Source of the DNA: Diaporthe sp. PMI_573
Taxonomy: Eukaryota; Ascomycota; Sordariomycetes; Diaporthales; Diaporthaceae
Length of the DNA: 64,000 bases
Direction: 5' to 3'
Assembly: GCA_021399435.1 (NCBI GenBank)
Contig: JAJTUP010000045.1
Span: 434,001-498,000, forward strand
The position numbers and the translations under genes are program-made. Every line of letters begins with the position of its first letter. Position 1 is the stretch's first letter. Below the pieces are notes generated by a model. That model was not told where the DNA came from. It did not search any database and was given only the letters and a program-made list of their open reading frames with translations. Positions 21,604 to 31,531 of the stretch are shown one piece after another.

Positions 21604-22193
21604 GAGGGGCCTCTTGAATAAAGTTTTCGTTTTGATAATCGAAGGATTAGAAAACTTAGGGGGCTTCGATGGGTGGAATCAGTCACGGATGGGAAGAGGG
21701 GGTCATGGGGTAGCTGGAACGGAGAAATTTTCGAAACACTATGTACTTGGGACTCTCGCTTGTTCTCTCTCGCTATCTTTTCCTCTTGCTAATTATCAGG
21801 AGGTAAAAATCCAATGTGCTCGTTTTAATGATGGGAGCTAGTGATGCAATTTATTGTACACGTATGTACGTACGTACTGTATTTTAGCCATACACACACA
21901 ATTTATTTCGCCCGGTGGCTTATAACACTCAACGATTTACCGTTGCCCAGGCAGTTACCATCAAGAGCGAAACTGGCATGCTTATAATTCCAGGAGATTC
22001 AAGGGAGCAAGGCGATTAATCATACAGGCCTTCCTCAGGACGCAGCCCTGGAAAATGCGAACCCCATCCCGCCCCAACCCAAACCAAAAATAGAAGCCAA
22101 GGGTTTCTCTAAGGCTATATGGTACTCTGTGCTCAGCAGTTTGGACTCGGTAAACGTAGAGGGACCAAGCGATGTTAGAGGAACCCTTGATTA
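21604..22193. other. Intergenic, no gene seen
   Basis: Contains a short GTACGTACGTAC run near 21862 and AT-rich sequence. The terminator of the decarboxylase must lie here, but no distinct signal can be assigned. Confidence 0.4.
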
Positions 22194-23160
22194 TCATGAG
22201 ATCTTCGGCATAAATCGAGTCCACGGGGTCATTTGGTAGACGCCCTCTGGTGAAGCACGGAGACTAGTGAACATGAGGATTATGACCGTCAGACGGGCGG
22301 CCATATAAATCATGCTGGTGCAGTTGGCCAGAAACCTTGCAATATCCTCACAACGCTCGGCAACCGGTATGCTTTTCCATCGTAATTTCCCATAATTGTT
22401 GGATATGTAGTCGAGAACGGAGTTTAGACTGAGCATTATTCCGGGCAGGATTGCTGAAATGAGACTTGCAACCCTCCAACATAAAGTGCTCAACCTTGGT
22501 GGGATACTCGAAATTCCATGCGATGCAATGCATTCCGCCGAAGGCTAAGGATGATAGGCCCAGCATGGTGAAAAAGTATGGTGGCTCGCCTTCCATCCAA
22601 ACTAGGTCGTTCTCAACCCGTGTCGCAGTCGCAAAGTTCCACTCCCAAAAGTTTTTAGGTGCTGTGTTAAAGTTCCGAGTTGACCGAAGCCAGTGCAAGG
22701 CGTCGGTAAACGACTGGACAATAGGCACTGTCCCGATATCGTTCATTCTGTGGGATTTAAACGTCGCTGACTGGACGTTGGGGCGCAGGACATCCTTCGG
22801 CTTCCACCAATTTGCCATGTAAATCCCGATGGCCATGACAGCAAACGCGGAGGCGGAAATCTCCAGTTGCGTGATAGGCAGGCCAGTGGTACCGCGGACA
22901 ATGACATTGATAATGAGCCACGTCATTTGTAGCATAGAGATGCCCTTCGCGAGCCAGTCTGCTTTGCTCCTGTCCGCTGGACGTCTGCTTTACTCAGCTC
23001 GAAATCCTTCAGAGGGTGGTGATCATTAGCCCAGTCAAAAGCCCAAATCATCGCCGGAGAGGCAAAAGGGAAGCACCCAGTCAAGCCTTCACGCCCTGCC
23101 AGTTTATGCAAACCCCCCCCCCCCCCCATCTGAGCGTAATACGAATGCACGACCGTCCAA
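22194..23160 (-). pseudogene. Fungal multi-TM protein, broken by frameshifts
   Basis: Read on the minus strand, pieces of one conserved fungal membrane-protein family line up in three registers: WTVVHSYYAQMGG near 23150, then SKADWLAKG and MLQMTWLIINVIVRGTTGLP with NWWKPKDVLRP, then RVASLISAILPG and a final WTRFMP at 22215. Breaks are at a 15-C run (23113-23127), near 22955 and at about 22480, each repairable by a one- or two-base change. The helices GLPITQLEISASAFAVMAIGIY and AARLTVIILMFTS are membrane-type. The family is common in Pezizomycotina but its function is not known to me. It is inactive as sequenced. Confidence 0.6.
23113..23127 (+). repeat. 15-C homopolymer inside pseudogene
   Basis: A run of 15 C, read as poly-G on the coding strand, directly follows the MGG codons of the broken multi-TM gene. 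It probably expanded by slippage and destroyed the frame. Confidence 0.85.
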
Positions 23161-23292
23161 CAGGGGTTTTGAGATGTGTGCTTCCGGGAATGTCGAGAGC
23201 CAACTTTTCATTGCGCGACCGAGGCTCTTTAGTAACTTCGTGGGATATTGTCTGCTTCCCGTTTTCGTCTGAGCTTTGGTTCTGCGAGACAA

Positions 23293-24295
23293 AATTCGCA
23301 GTGTGATCGACTGAAGACTGATGCCTGACTGGCGAGAATGGACTGGTGGTCGACGCGAGCTCGGAACTGTGTTTGGGTGGCCACTTAAGTAAAAAAAAAA
23401 AAGAATATTATTCAGTTGAAGACCTCAAGCTCCTTTTAACTGAGAGAGAAAGGAGACGAAGGAGGCTGTGTACAAGAGAACACAACAGCCCAGATCTTAA
23501 TCCGTTGCCCTCCTGAGCAGTCCCTCCAGAAGTTAGGTCTAGAGAACATCGCTTGAAATCCGCGACGCGCGGAACAATATATATACATATATACTGGCTT
23601 TTCTTGCGTTTTTGTGCAAATATTGCTGCCGTCGTCGTCCTCTTCTAATGTGGTCAGTTATAAAGATAACGCAGTTCTGAGATTGAGTTATAACTACTTC
23701 CTATCTTGAATGTTCTGTCATTATAAAGTTATGTGAAGAGAAAACCGAATGCCTTTATCAACCTAATATCCAACAACATGCCCATCCTTAACGCGGACGA
23801 CAAGTACAGATACAAAGCAAGACCCTTGGTATTCGCAGCCCTGTGCCTAGAAATCGGCGGTAGTGTGTTCCAAAATTTTATGAGCTTGCGACTTTAGTGG
23901 GTAGGTCTTGATACCGGTATCACGAACCTTTGGCCACGTTCCAGACTGCACTGGCTACCCAGGCGGAGAATGATTCATTGCAGCGTCCCCAGTTAGCACC
24001 ACGATACCTACCATCTTCGTTTCCCTGCTTCAGCACGATCTCGCTGCAGTCTTCGAACCGCAGGTCGCAGAGTCGCACATTTTGGATCGCTGACAATTTT
24101 CCGGCTCGCGGTCTCGCCCAAAGATCGTCTGGACAAACTCGATGCCCGAATATCAGTCAGGGGTACAGCAACAAGACTCCAATCCCACATCAGGTACTCG
24201 AACCCATTCTAAGGCCTGTTACCCACACAAGAGAGCTATATGTCTCCCTTTATGTCTGACCACCTCTGTAAGATCGCCCTCTACCATCCCGAATT
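23293..24295. other. Intergenic, AT-rich, no gene seen
   Basis: Includes poly-A at about 23390-23402 and a TATATATACATATATA stretch at 23578. Open frames near 23930-24259 have no recognisable content. Confidence 0.4.
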
Positions 24296-24331
24296 CCTCC
24301 TGTTGGTATCCCGGGGCTCCGCTGCCCAATT

Positions 24332-26455
24332 TCAATCGCTATCAAGTGCTTTAACAACTCCACCCAACACCTCAACAACTTGAAGAAGTGCAGTGGCCAT
24401 GTTTTCCCTGCGCCTTAGGAACATCTCCGCTTGTTTCAGGCATTGTCGGGGTTGGGATTCCCAGTGGCCCACTGGAAACAGAACTCCCATCGGAGAGTGC
24501 TCGAGCTTGGAGAGCGTCTCTTCGTAGCATGACTTTTCTACTTCGAGCTTTTTGGCTTGCTGCAAGCTGGCTTCGGAGAGGCTCTGCAAGACATTGTAGA
24601 CGTGACGTACCTGCCCAGCTACCCTAGCTCTCTCTTCTATCTTCTTGCGCCTTGCCCTTTCTAGACGACCGCGCTGTTCGGAGAGATACCTTTCTTGCGC
24701 AGTAATGGTATTGCAGGCGACATCATATTCGACAGTGCCATTGGATCCAGGGGACCAAAGATGCTTCATGCTTTCGGCTTCCACTTGTCCGCTGTCGATA
24801 GCCAGACGATTTTCATCGAGGTCCTTGACCCAGGGAATATCGCAGGTCTGCCCTAAAGCCGCCTTTAGCAGGAGAAGCAGGACCTCCCTCCAATCTGACT
24901 GTATTTCGCTTCCGAGGGACTCTGTAATAATATAGATCGCATTGACGAGCATGGCAACACCGCCGTCGATGTCGCTAGTGCTTTGGTCGGCAGATACCTC
25001 ATCGTGACCTTCCTGGATGACTTTCCAGTCATGGGACTGCTCAGGAAACAGAGCCTTGATTTTCTTTGTGGCGAACTCTGTGTGGATGTGTGATGGTGAG
25101 GCATCCAGAATCCGGACGCCACTAGAGATAATCACGGCCAGGAGCCAGTGACCTAAGGCAGAACCAGAAGGGGGAATATAGACGGGGACAAGGATGACCG
25201 GTCCGTGGTCTGACACATTCAAAGCTTGGAGACAGCGTTTAGTTGAGTCAGGAGCAATGTCGGCAAGAGAGTTGATGGCCGTGACAGTAGATGGGGCAAG
25301 AGTCACCAGGATAAGTAGGACGGTGTTAACGACCTTGTCGTCCAGCGGAACACCGGGCTGGAGGCACCTGAGATCCTTGTCTCTAAGATCGAGTTGGTAT
25401 TCTTCCGGAGATCCTGGGTCTGTTGTGTCGTCAGTCCTGTTTTGAGTGGAAAGGAATTCCGGTGACAGTATGTGAGGACTGCCGTGCTTCGCTCGATGAA
25501 GTTCGGCCTCCAGCTCCTCAATTCTGGTATTCTTGGCCGCCAAACCTCTCTCGAAGTCCTCATTAGAAACTTGCTTTGCAGCAACCTCCTGTGAACCCGG
25601 AGGTATCGTTTGACGACGGCGTGGCCGGCCTTGAGTTCGTCCGACATCGGCTTGATGAGTGTCCAGTCTGCTCGTAATTGAAGCAGACAGCGGTGGCTGG
25701 AGAGTCTTATTGTTGGATTTTGCGAGGGCGGCCACCGATTTCTCTCTGGACTCAGCTGCCAACCTTTTGTTTGGGGAATCAGATGGAATGTCGTCCAACG
25801 CTCGCTTCGCTGAGCCATTATTTGCCCCTTTCTCTCGGCTTTCAGCAGCCACTGCTGGGATGGGAGTGTTTCCTGCAATACTATCGGGTGATCGGATTTT
25901 TTGATGATGCTCTGGATGATCGTCACCGGCTTCACTTCCCCGTCGCCCCACCCGTCGCCCCCCTCGTCCCCCTCGTCCCCCTCGTCCCCCTCGTCCACCT
26001 CGTCCCCTTCGTCCACCTCGTCCGCCTCGGACCGCTCGTCCTCCACTACGCACAGACGTTGTGTCTTCAGGGGTACTTGGGGATGTGAGCTGATCAGCAT
26101 TTTCCCCGGCGACGTGAATAGTGTTGTTCTCGCTTGTCTGCTCGACAAGCGAGCATTCATTTGTTCGCTCATCCGACGCAGCGATAGATTCCGTTGATGT
26201 TGGCAGCATTTCCAAAGATGTGTGCTCGCTGGAGTCAGGAGCAGTACTCTGGCTCGCAAATTGTGTGTTTATAAGATCGTCGAATTCAGTATCTCTAAGC
26301 CAATCGCCAAAGCTGTCAAAGTTGTTGAGGTTCGCTATGTTGTCTTGGTGATCGGCTCCTTTTTCAGACGAGGATGTGGCTGGAGCCGCCACCGATCCCG
26401 CGGGCGGGTTGAAGACTTCGTTGGTTGGAGGTGAATATGTCGTTGAGGCTTCCAT
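24332..26455 (-). CDS. Ulp1/C48-protease-like protein with RGG tract (paralogue 2)
   Basis: A single frame of 707 aa. An acidic head is followed at residues 138-173 by an Arg/Gly tract (RGG repeats), then a basic linker. The Ulp1-like domain covers about 350-510: YQLDLRDKDLRCLQ, VILVPVY, GHWLLAVI, RILDAS, DQSTSDIDGGV. His436, Asp451 and Gln491 of the expected catalytic set are present, but the nucleophile Cys is Gly498. A C-terminal coiled coil (AQERYLSEQRGRLERARR onward) matches paralogue 1. RGG tracts usually bind RNA or phase-separate, so an RNA-linked scaffold role is possible. Its start faces the TPR gene at 27060, so the two may share a divergent promoter. Confidence 0.65.
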   Translation of the reverse strand: MEASTTYSPPTNEVFNPPAGSVAAPATSSSEKGADHQDNIANLNNFDSFGDWLRDTEFDDLINTQFASQSTAPDSSEHTSLEMLPTSTESIAASDERTNECSLVEQTSENNTIHVAGENADQLTSPSTPEDTTSVRSGGRAVRGGRGGRRGRGGRGGRGGRGGRGGRRVGRRGSEAGDDHPEHHQKIRSPDSIAGNTPIPAVAAESREKGANNGSAKRALDDIPSDSPNKRLAAESREKSVAALAKSNNKTLQPPLSASITSRLDTHQADVGRTQGRPRRRQTIPPGSQEVAAKQVSNEDFERGLAAKNTRIEELEAELHRAKHGSPHILSPEFLSTQNRTDDTTDPGSPEEYQLDLRDKDLRCLQPGVPLDDKVVNTVLLILVTLAPSTVTAINSLADIAPDSTKRCLQALNVSDHGPVILVPVYIPPSGSALGHWLLAVIISSGVRILDASPSHIHTEFATKKIKALFPEQSHDWKVIQEGHDEVSADQSTSDIDGGVAMLVNAIYIITESLGSEIQSDWREVLLLLLKAALGQTCDIPWVKDLDENRLAIDSGQVEAESMKHLWSPGSNGTVEYDVACNTITAQERYLSEQRGRLERARRKKIEERARVAGQVRHVYNVLQSLSEASLQQAKKLEVEKSCYEETLSKLEHSPMGVLFPVGHWESQPRQCLKQAEMFLRRRENMATALLQVVEVLGGVVKALDSD
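25948..26035 (-). repeat. 9-bp tandem repeats coding the RGG tract
   Basis: On the plus strand CCTCGTCCC-type 9-mers recur about nine times in a row with few changes. They encode the Gly-Arg-Gly repeats of the Ulp1-like paralogue 2 and are absent from paralogue 1. Confidence 0.8.
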
Positions 26456-26831
26456 TGAGCTGACAAGACCAGACTGTTAGCTACCTTACCTCATAACTCG
26501 TCGGCCATTCAACCTTACTCTTCGTCCTGGTAAATGTAGAAAGAAAGCTGGTAGCAGGCTGGGCGCCGGCGGGAATTGGAGTGATTCTTTGGAGAGAGAT
26601 TGAATGGAATGGAAAGAATGGAAACGACGGGTTTCCATCACGTACATATGTGATCGCCTCTACCTTCACTGCTGTGGGCTTCCCTACCAACCTCCCTCCA
26701 ACTTTCCAAGCGAAGAGAACAAGAAAAACGTCAACACAGCAGCCCTCCCTGCCCACGTTATTGCAGGTTTAGCAAGGTATGGGCACCTTTAAGGTGAGTG
26801 ATCAGAACGATTCATGCTTCCAATTGGCTGA

Positions 26832-26869
26832 AATTTAGCGTGTGATTGAGAATACACGCTAATTTAGCG
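26832..26869. promoter_or_regulatory. Spaced palindrome TAGCGTGT-N10-ACACGCTA, site 1
   Basis: A 38-bp block reads AATTTAGCGTGT, ten bases, then ACACGCTAATTTAGCG. Its inner halves are exact inverted repeats. It ends about 190 bp upstream of the ATG at 27060. A third half-site (CGCTAATTTAGCGTGT) follows at 26886-26901. The same block with the same spacing lies at 32908-32945 upstream of the HNH gene. It could be a binding site for a dimeric transcription factor or the end of a former mobile unit. Confidence 0.5.
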
Positions 26870-27059
26870 TTGGATAGGATTTTGCCGCTAATTTAGCGTG
26901 TAATGCTTATTGGCTATGGATTTGACAAGGGCCTGAGAAGCCTGAATTGGACTTGAGCCCGAAGCGCCAAGGACTCCATCCCACCTCTCTCCCCCAAAAT
27001 AAAGGCATGCTCTGTCACCCTTTTTGTGCTGGTGCAGTTCATTGCGCCATCCTTGCAAC

Positions 27060-29249
27060 ATGGGCTCTTTCCTGAGAATTTCTATCCCCGGTGTTCCGGA
27101 CCTTTCATGGTTCGACCCAATCGCCTTGTTCCAAGTTGATAATGCCCATCTGAATCGGTTGATGCTGGAGTGCGAGTTGGCGCTAGTTTGCATCAAGGAC
27201 GAGATCCAAAGACGGGAAGATGGGTCTGCGCCAACCCCATCGCTGCATCTATGGAAGGCCGTCCAGTCTTATAACGCAATGCTAGAAAAGCCATCGAAGA
27301 TTGAGGCAGCAGGGACAGCGTCAGATTCTCGATACTTGAACAAACAGCGTCTCCTAGAGCTCATATCTGGACTCACTTTCAAGTCATGCACGACACGGCT
27401 TTCCAACATACCAAAGAGCGTTCTGGGTCAAGTCACTCCTCTAGACAGAGCTACTATTATACAGCTAAGCCAAGGGCCTTGGTCTGTCGAACCGGTTGGC
27501 GATCCTGCAAGCTGGCATGACGCATCGTGCTCCATCGCATTGCCATCCCCACAAAACTCCAGCGCCCCAGCCCCGTTCAACTTGCCACGGGTCAACTATC
27601 CACCAAAACTCTCCAGCCAAGCTGACTACATCCGGCTGGTCGCGGATGCTCAGGGCGCTGTGAAATTGATGACTTTCGCGGGAGGGATGGTTCCTAAGGC
27701 GTTTCTATGGGATGCATGCCAACCTAAAATATGGGGTCCTGATGGCAATGTCCTATTGCTGAAGTCAACATTGCCCGGCGCTCTTAAGAACAACCAATGC
27801 TGTGAAGAGGCAATCCACCAACTTCTCAGCGCCGGGGCGATCCATGCGAGCTCGACCAACGGCCAAGAAATTTTCTCGGTAGATCCAGCCTTCACCTCAC
27901 ACGTGTTGAAGATAGAACCATCAGGCAGCAAGGAACGAGCCCAGGCCCTAGTTGCCATGTTTTATGCATTCCCTAAGGATAGTCATCTTGACCCTACATA
28001 GTGAGTAACCTTTCTATCACGATACACTGTCCCTACTGACAGATTAAGCTTCACATCGAAAGGACTGTTGATGCTTCCGATACTCCAGTTCCTTCTCCCA
28101 TCCCTTTGGTTGGAATTCCCGCCTCCAACAAGACCAATTCTCGAGTTGGCTTTTGAGACCTTCCTCTCGGCCTCGTACTTTGGGGATTGCAGTTGGAAGA
28201 GGGAAGCGGCTAGAATTTCTGAGCAACTGGCGCACCTTCTCCGGAGTCCTATCCATCTTGCAAGAGTAAATTTCCGCAAGGCTTCTCTCTCTAGGCTATA
28301 CGACTGTATCGGTCCACAACTACGGGGCTTAACAGCATCTACCCCCATCGACGCACGCACAAACGCCTGGCTGGGTCAGCTCACTCTCTCCGCAGCACAA
28401 GCGTTGATCGACAAATCAGCTTGTACTAAAGATGTTGCCGCAACACTCAAGATGTTTCAGCCATTGGATCCCCGTCGCCCATCGCATCAAGAGGGTCTTG
28501 TTCTTTTAGATGGGGAATTCCTAGTCGCAAAAAGCCTCCGCTTCGAGGGGAAATTCAAGGAGGCTGAAGAGTCATTCAAACAAGTGCTTGCTCGCGCGAC
28601 TGAGCTCGGCTCCCGAATCGCGTGGAAAGCCACGTCCCACTTTGGCGAAGTCCAGAGCGAGAGGGGATTTTGCGAAAAGGCGATTAGGATGCTGGAAGAC
28701 GACATCGCGGAACTTGAGAAATACCAGCCACTGGAACATGGATCTGGAAAACGGCTACGTCTGGCCCTTGCAAACTGCCATCTCATGAACCTTCTCTGGA
28801 CTTGGAAGCGAGGATGTCAGCCACCCACCCCCGAATCGATTAGGCTGGTTCTTCGGCATTTCCAGTCGCTCGACCATACCCCACCCCCGGGAAAACTAGC
28901 GAGTTTCATGGTGAAGCACAATCAATTTGTTGTTCGAAGTGGCCTAGCGATTGTTCACCATATTGGACACAACTACCAAGAAGCCCTCGTAGCTTGGGAG
29001 GAAGCCGAACGAGTTGCACGAACTCTGTGCGAAGAACCTGGGTATGCAGCTATGATCACACTGTATTCTCGGAGCCAGATTGCATATCAACTTGGTGTGG
29101 AGGAAGCGGCAGAACTGAATTGCAGAGCAAGAGAGCTATGGGGAGCAGTTGGCCGTCGTCAGTTTTATTTCACAGGGCTAGGATCAATTTGGCCAGATGT
29201 GTTAGGGTGGTTTGAGGAGAAGGCAGGACGCAAGAGGATAATACCTTGA
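27060..29249 (+). CDS. TPR-type protein, paralogue B (NLR-tail-like), two exons
   Basis: Exons 27060-28000 and 28049-29249 are split by a 48-bp intron (GTGAGT, branch CTGAC). The nearer CAG acceptor at 28042 sits too close to the branch and would give an immediate stop, so the TTAAG acceptor at 28048 is used; this gives 713 aa and a gap-free match to paralogue A. An N-terminal helical domain (SWFDPIALFQVDNAHLNRL) is followed by a winged-helix-like region (MVPKAFLWDACQPKIW, AIHQLLSAGAIHASS) and TPR-like helices to the end (KSLRFEGKFKEAEESFKQVL). No nucleotide-binding domain is present. It is likely a protein-interaction factor derived from or related to fungal NLRs; the function is not established. 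Confidence 0.65.
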
Positions 29250-29251
29250 GC

Positions 29252-30843
29252 CTATGGCTGCAGCTGACGAAGCACCGACCCAACTAAATACAAACTCCCC
29301 GTTACCAAAATATGAACCCTGTCTTCTCCCTTTCCTAGTCCTCTAGCTCGTGCCACGGCTTGCGAAGGTGTTACTTCGATCCAGGCTTCAGTCCGTGGAA
29401 ACCATTCCTTCCAACATTGGCGGTATTTTTCTAGTAGCTTATGATCCGTCACTGATAGGAATTCAGCATTAGGTACCTCTTGTTATGAGCGCTTGGGGGC
29501 CTATACCAGTGTCGTTGTCGGAATGTGTAGTGAAGATAGCATGTTGAATGGACAGATTTAGGGTCTCTGACAGCCGTTTGAGTATGCTAAGACCGTCTCG
29601 CTGATCTGACTTTTGCGCAAAGATAAGAATCCGTTTTGTAAGGTCGCTTACGAGATCAGCAACTGCCAAAGGTAAAGGGAGGGAGAACTTACCTTTCCCC
29701 TTGCCTGGATACCCGCTGGAACCACGCCGCAGCCTCCCCGATGCTCAACTCGTTGTGTGCCCCATCCAAATGCCATAGGTACTCTCCCTCCGGAATGACA
29801 TGAAAGCGACCTGGCCAGTGAAATCGCTGTACGCCATCTGTGACATCCTGTATTGTGAGACACGGCGAAATCCCGGGGTGTTTGAGCTTCAAAAAGGCAT
29901 TGCTGATCTCTCGTGCAAGGGACGCATTGGACAACTGCGTCTCTACGAGATCGCCCGGTAGGTTACGGTCAACTCCTACAAATGTGAGTGCGATGCCTTT
30001 CTCAGCTGCTCGATCCTTGAGGACTTGGGCGACTTCCGGTTCCTGAGGAAGTGAAAATGCCGGAGTACCCGCCTTGAATATTCCGGCCTTATGCCAAGCA
30101 ATATTCTCGATGCTCGGCCCGAGTTCCCTTATGTGATCCATGCCGATACTTGTCACGGCGGTTACAATAGGGTGCTGAACAACATTCGTTGCGTCATATT
30201 GCCCTCCGTGGTGGGTCTCGTAAACCGCAACGTCGACTTGTTCCTTGAGAAAGGTATGGTAGGAAATAAGCGCTAGAAGTTGAAGATAGCGGGGTCCTGG
30301 TCCATCAGGTTGCTGTAGAGAAAGGCCATCGCGCACCTCGAAGACGTTTTGCGCAAAAACATCCCTGGGAAGAGGGTTGAAGTTGATTCGGATTCTCTCG
30401 TTTGTTTCGATCAAATGGGGCGAGGTATAGAGACCAGTCTTTCGGGGGAATCCGGTCCTTTCCCCATAAACTCTCAGAAAGCTTTCAACAAATGCGCAAG
30501 TGCTACCTTTTCCCTTGGTCCCTGCGACATGGATGATGTTGAGGCTGTCAATTTTCGCATCCTATGGGGAAACCATTAGTGGATGAAGCCCTATGACTGT
30601 GGGGGCAAAATACCGTATGGCCTAATTTCTGAAGCCATTCCCTCATCCCTTCGATGCTAGGTGTTCCCCTAAAAGTAGGGCAAGCATTTGGCAGATGCGC
30701 GATGGGTAGCTGAGATACGGTACTGGGATTTGGTCTCGTCACACGCCGCCTTCCATGCAGAAATGCGATTGCGCTCTGCAGAGTTAGGAAATCTCCAAAG
30801 AAGCCACCATATCAAGAGTACTCACTTCATATGTTCTTTCCAT
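29252..30843 (-). CDS. Folylpolyglutamate synthase, five exons
   Basis: Adds glutamates to folates, using ATP, to retain them in cytosol or mitochondria. Exons on the minus strand: 30843-30826 (only MERTYE), 30775-30614, 30561-29693, 29646-29507 and 29451-29252, giving 462 aa with every phase consistent. Introns are 50, 52, 46 and 55 bp; the third uses a TAAG acceptor because the nearer CAG would give a stop. Motifs: the nucleotide loop GTKGKGS at 74-80, TGLYTSPHL, YETHHGGQYDATN (the family usually has E rather than Q), SIGMDHI and ENIAWHKAGIFK, with HLDGAHN towards the C-terminus. It is shorter at the N-terminus than typical fungal FPGS and may be a second paralogue in the genome. Frame intact, so probably functional. 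Confidence 0.88.
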
Positions 30844-31231
30844 ATGGCCAGACAGCTGGAGCCCACGAGCCATCCGTCCCTGGAGTCAACATCAAAGTGA
30901 GTATGGCAGTTGCGGGTTGTCTGTGGTAACATGGCGGGCGCCTTGGGAGATTAGGGGTGGTGGTGAAAGCGAGCTGCAATAAGTTCGGGCCGCTCTCCGA
31001 TCATCGGACCTATGCGGGGTAACAGTCCTCCGAACATTACGTCACTGCGCTAGGATATGCAGTGCAAAACAACGATGCTCTTCCAGGCAAGCCGCGACAG
31101 AAATAGGGCAACTTCCGCTCTTCCTGGCTGCGACTTCGCCGCCCCACTTCGGGTAATCATTTGTTGTCCCTGATCCTGCAGCCATATCTTTCTAGATTTC
31201 CCTGGCTTGCCGCGATGACCGTCGAGATTTT
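30844..31231. other. Intergenic, no gene seen
   Basis: Probable promoter region of the folylpolyglutamate synthase gene. No other feature is seen. Confidence 0.45.
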
Positions 31232-31531
31232 TTGTCTTTGGTTGCACCAGAAGCGAGTGGCGGCCACCTGTGGCCCGGAAGGTCCACAATTCCGGTTGTT
31301 TATACTAGACGACAGGGAAAAGGAAGGCAAGACATCCGACGATGCTACCTGTTCCATGGGCCTACCGGAAGTGGGAAGACATGTTTGGCTCTATCTATCG
31401 CTAGATATTTTGGTTTGGCTGTCTACGCAGACCAACAAGTAGAGCCCTGGGGCTTCCATCTCAGCTCGGCCTCGGACGCCCTATCCCCTCATTTGCAAGC
31501 CGATCCTCAATATATCGCCCAGCTGTGTTGA
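31232..31531 (+). pseudogene. BCS1-type AAA ATPase relic
   Basis: The frame contains RRCYLFHGPTGSGKTCLALS followed by ARYFGLAVY, matching the start of the AAA domain of BCS1-like mitochondrial chaperones (RRGYLFxGPPGTGKTSL, then FGLDIY). The Walker A is GPTGSGKT. Nothing of Walker B, the sensor motifs or the BCS1 N-terminal region is visible, and the upstream sequence is out of frame, so this is a fragment of about 60 residues. Its end overlaps the last codons of the HNH gene on the other strand. Confidence 0.6.

Larger units (their letters stand above)
24296..26735 (-). repeat. Inverted segmental duplication, right arm
   Basis: Inverted counterpart of 16430-19150. The promoter block (minus strand, GGGAGGTTGGTAGG followed by CCCACA) lies at about 26672-26700 and the 3' block at 24300-24345. 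Confidence 0.75.

Noticed and set aside
25659..26351. Several plus-strand frames over the Ulp1-like paralogue 2
   Set aside because: They are antisense shadows, including Pro/Ser runs produced by the RGG-coding repeat.
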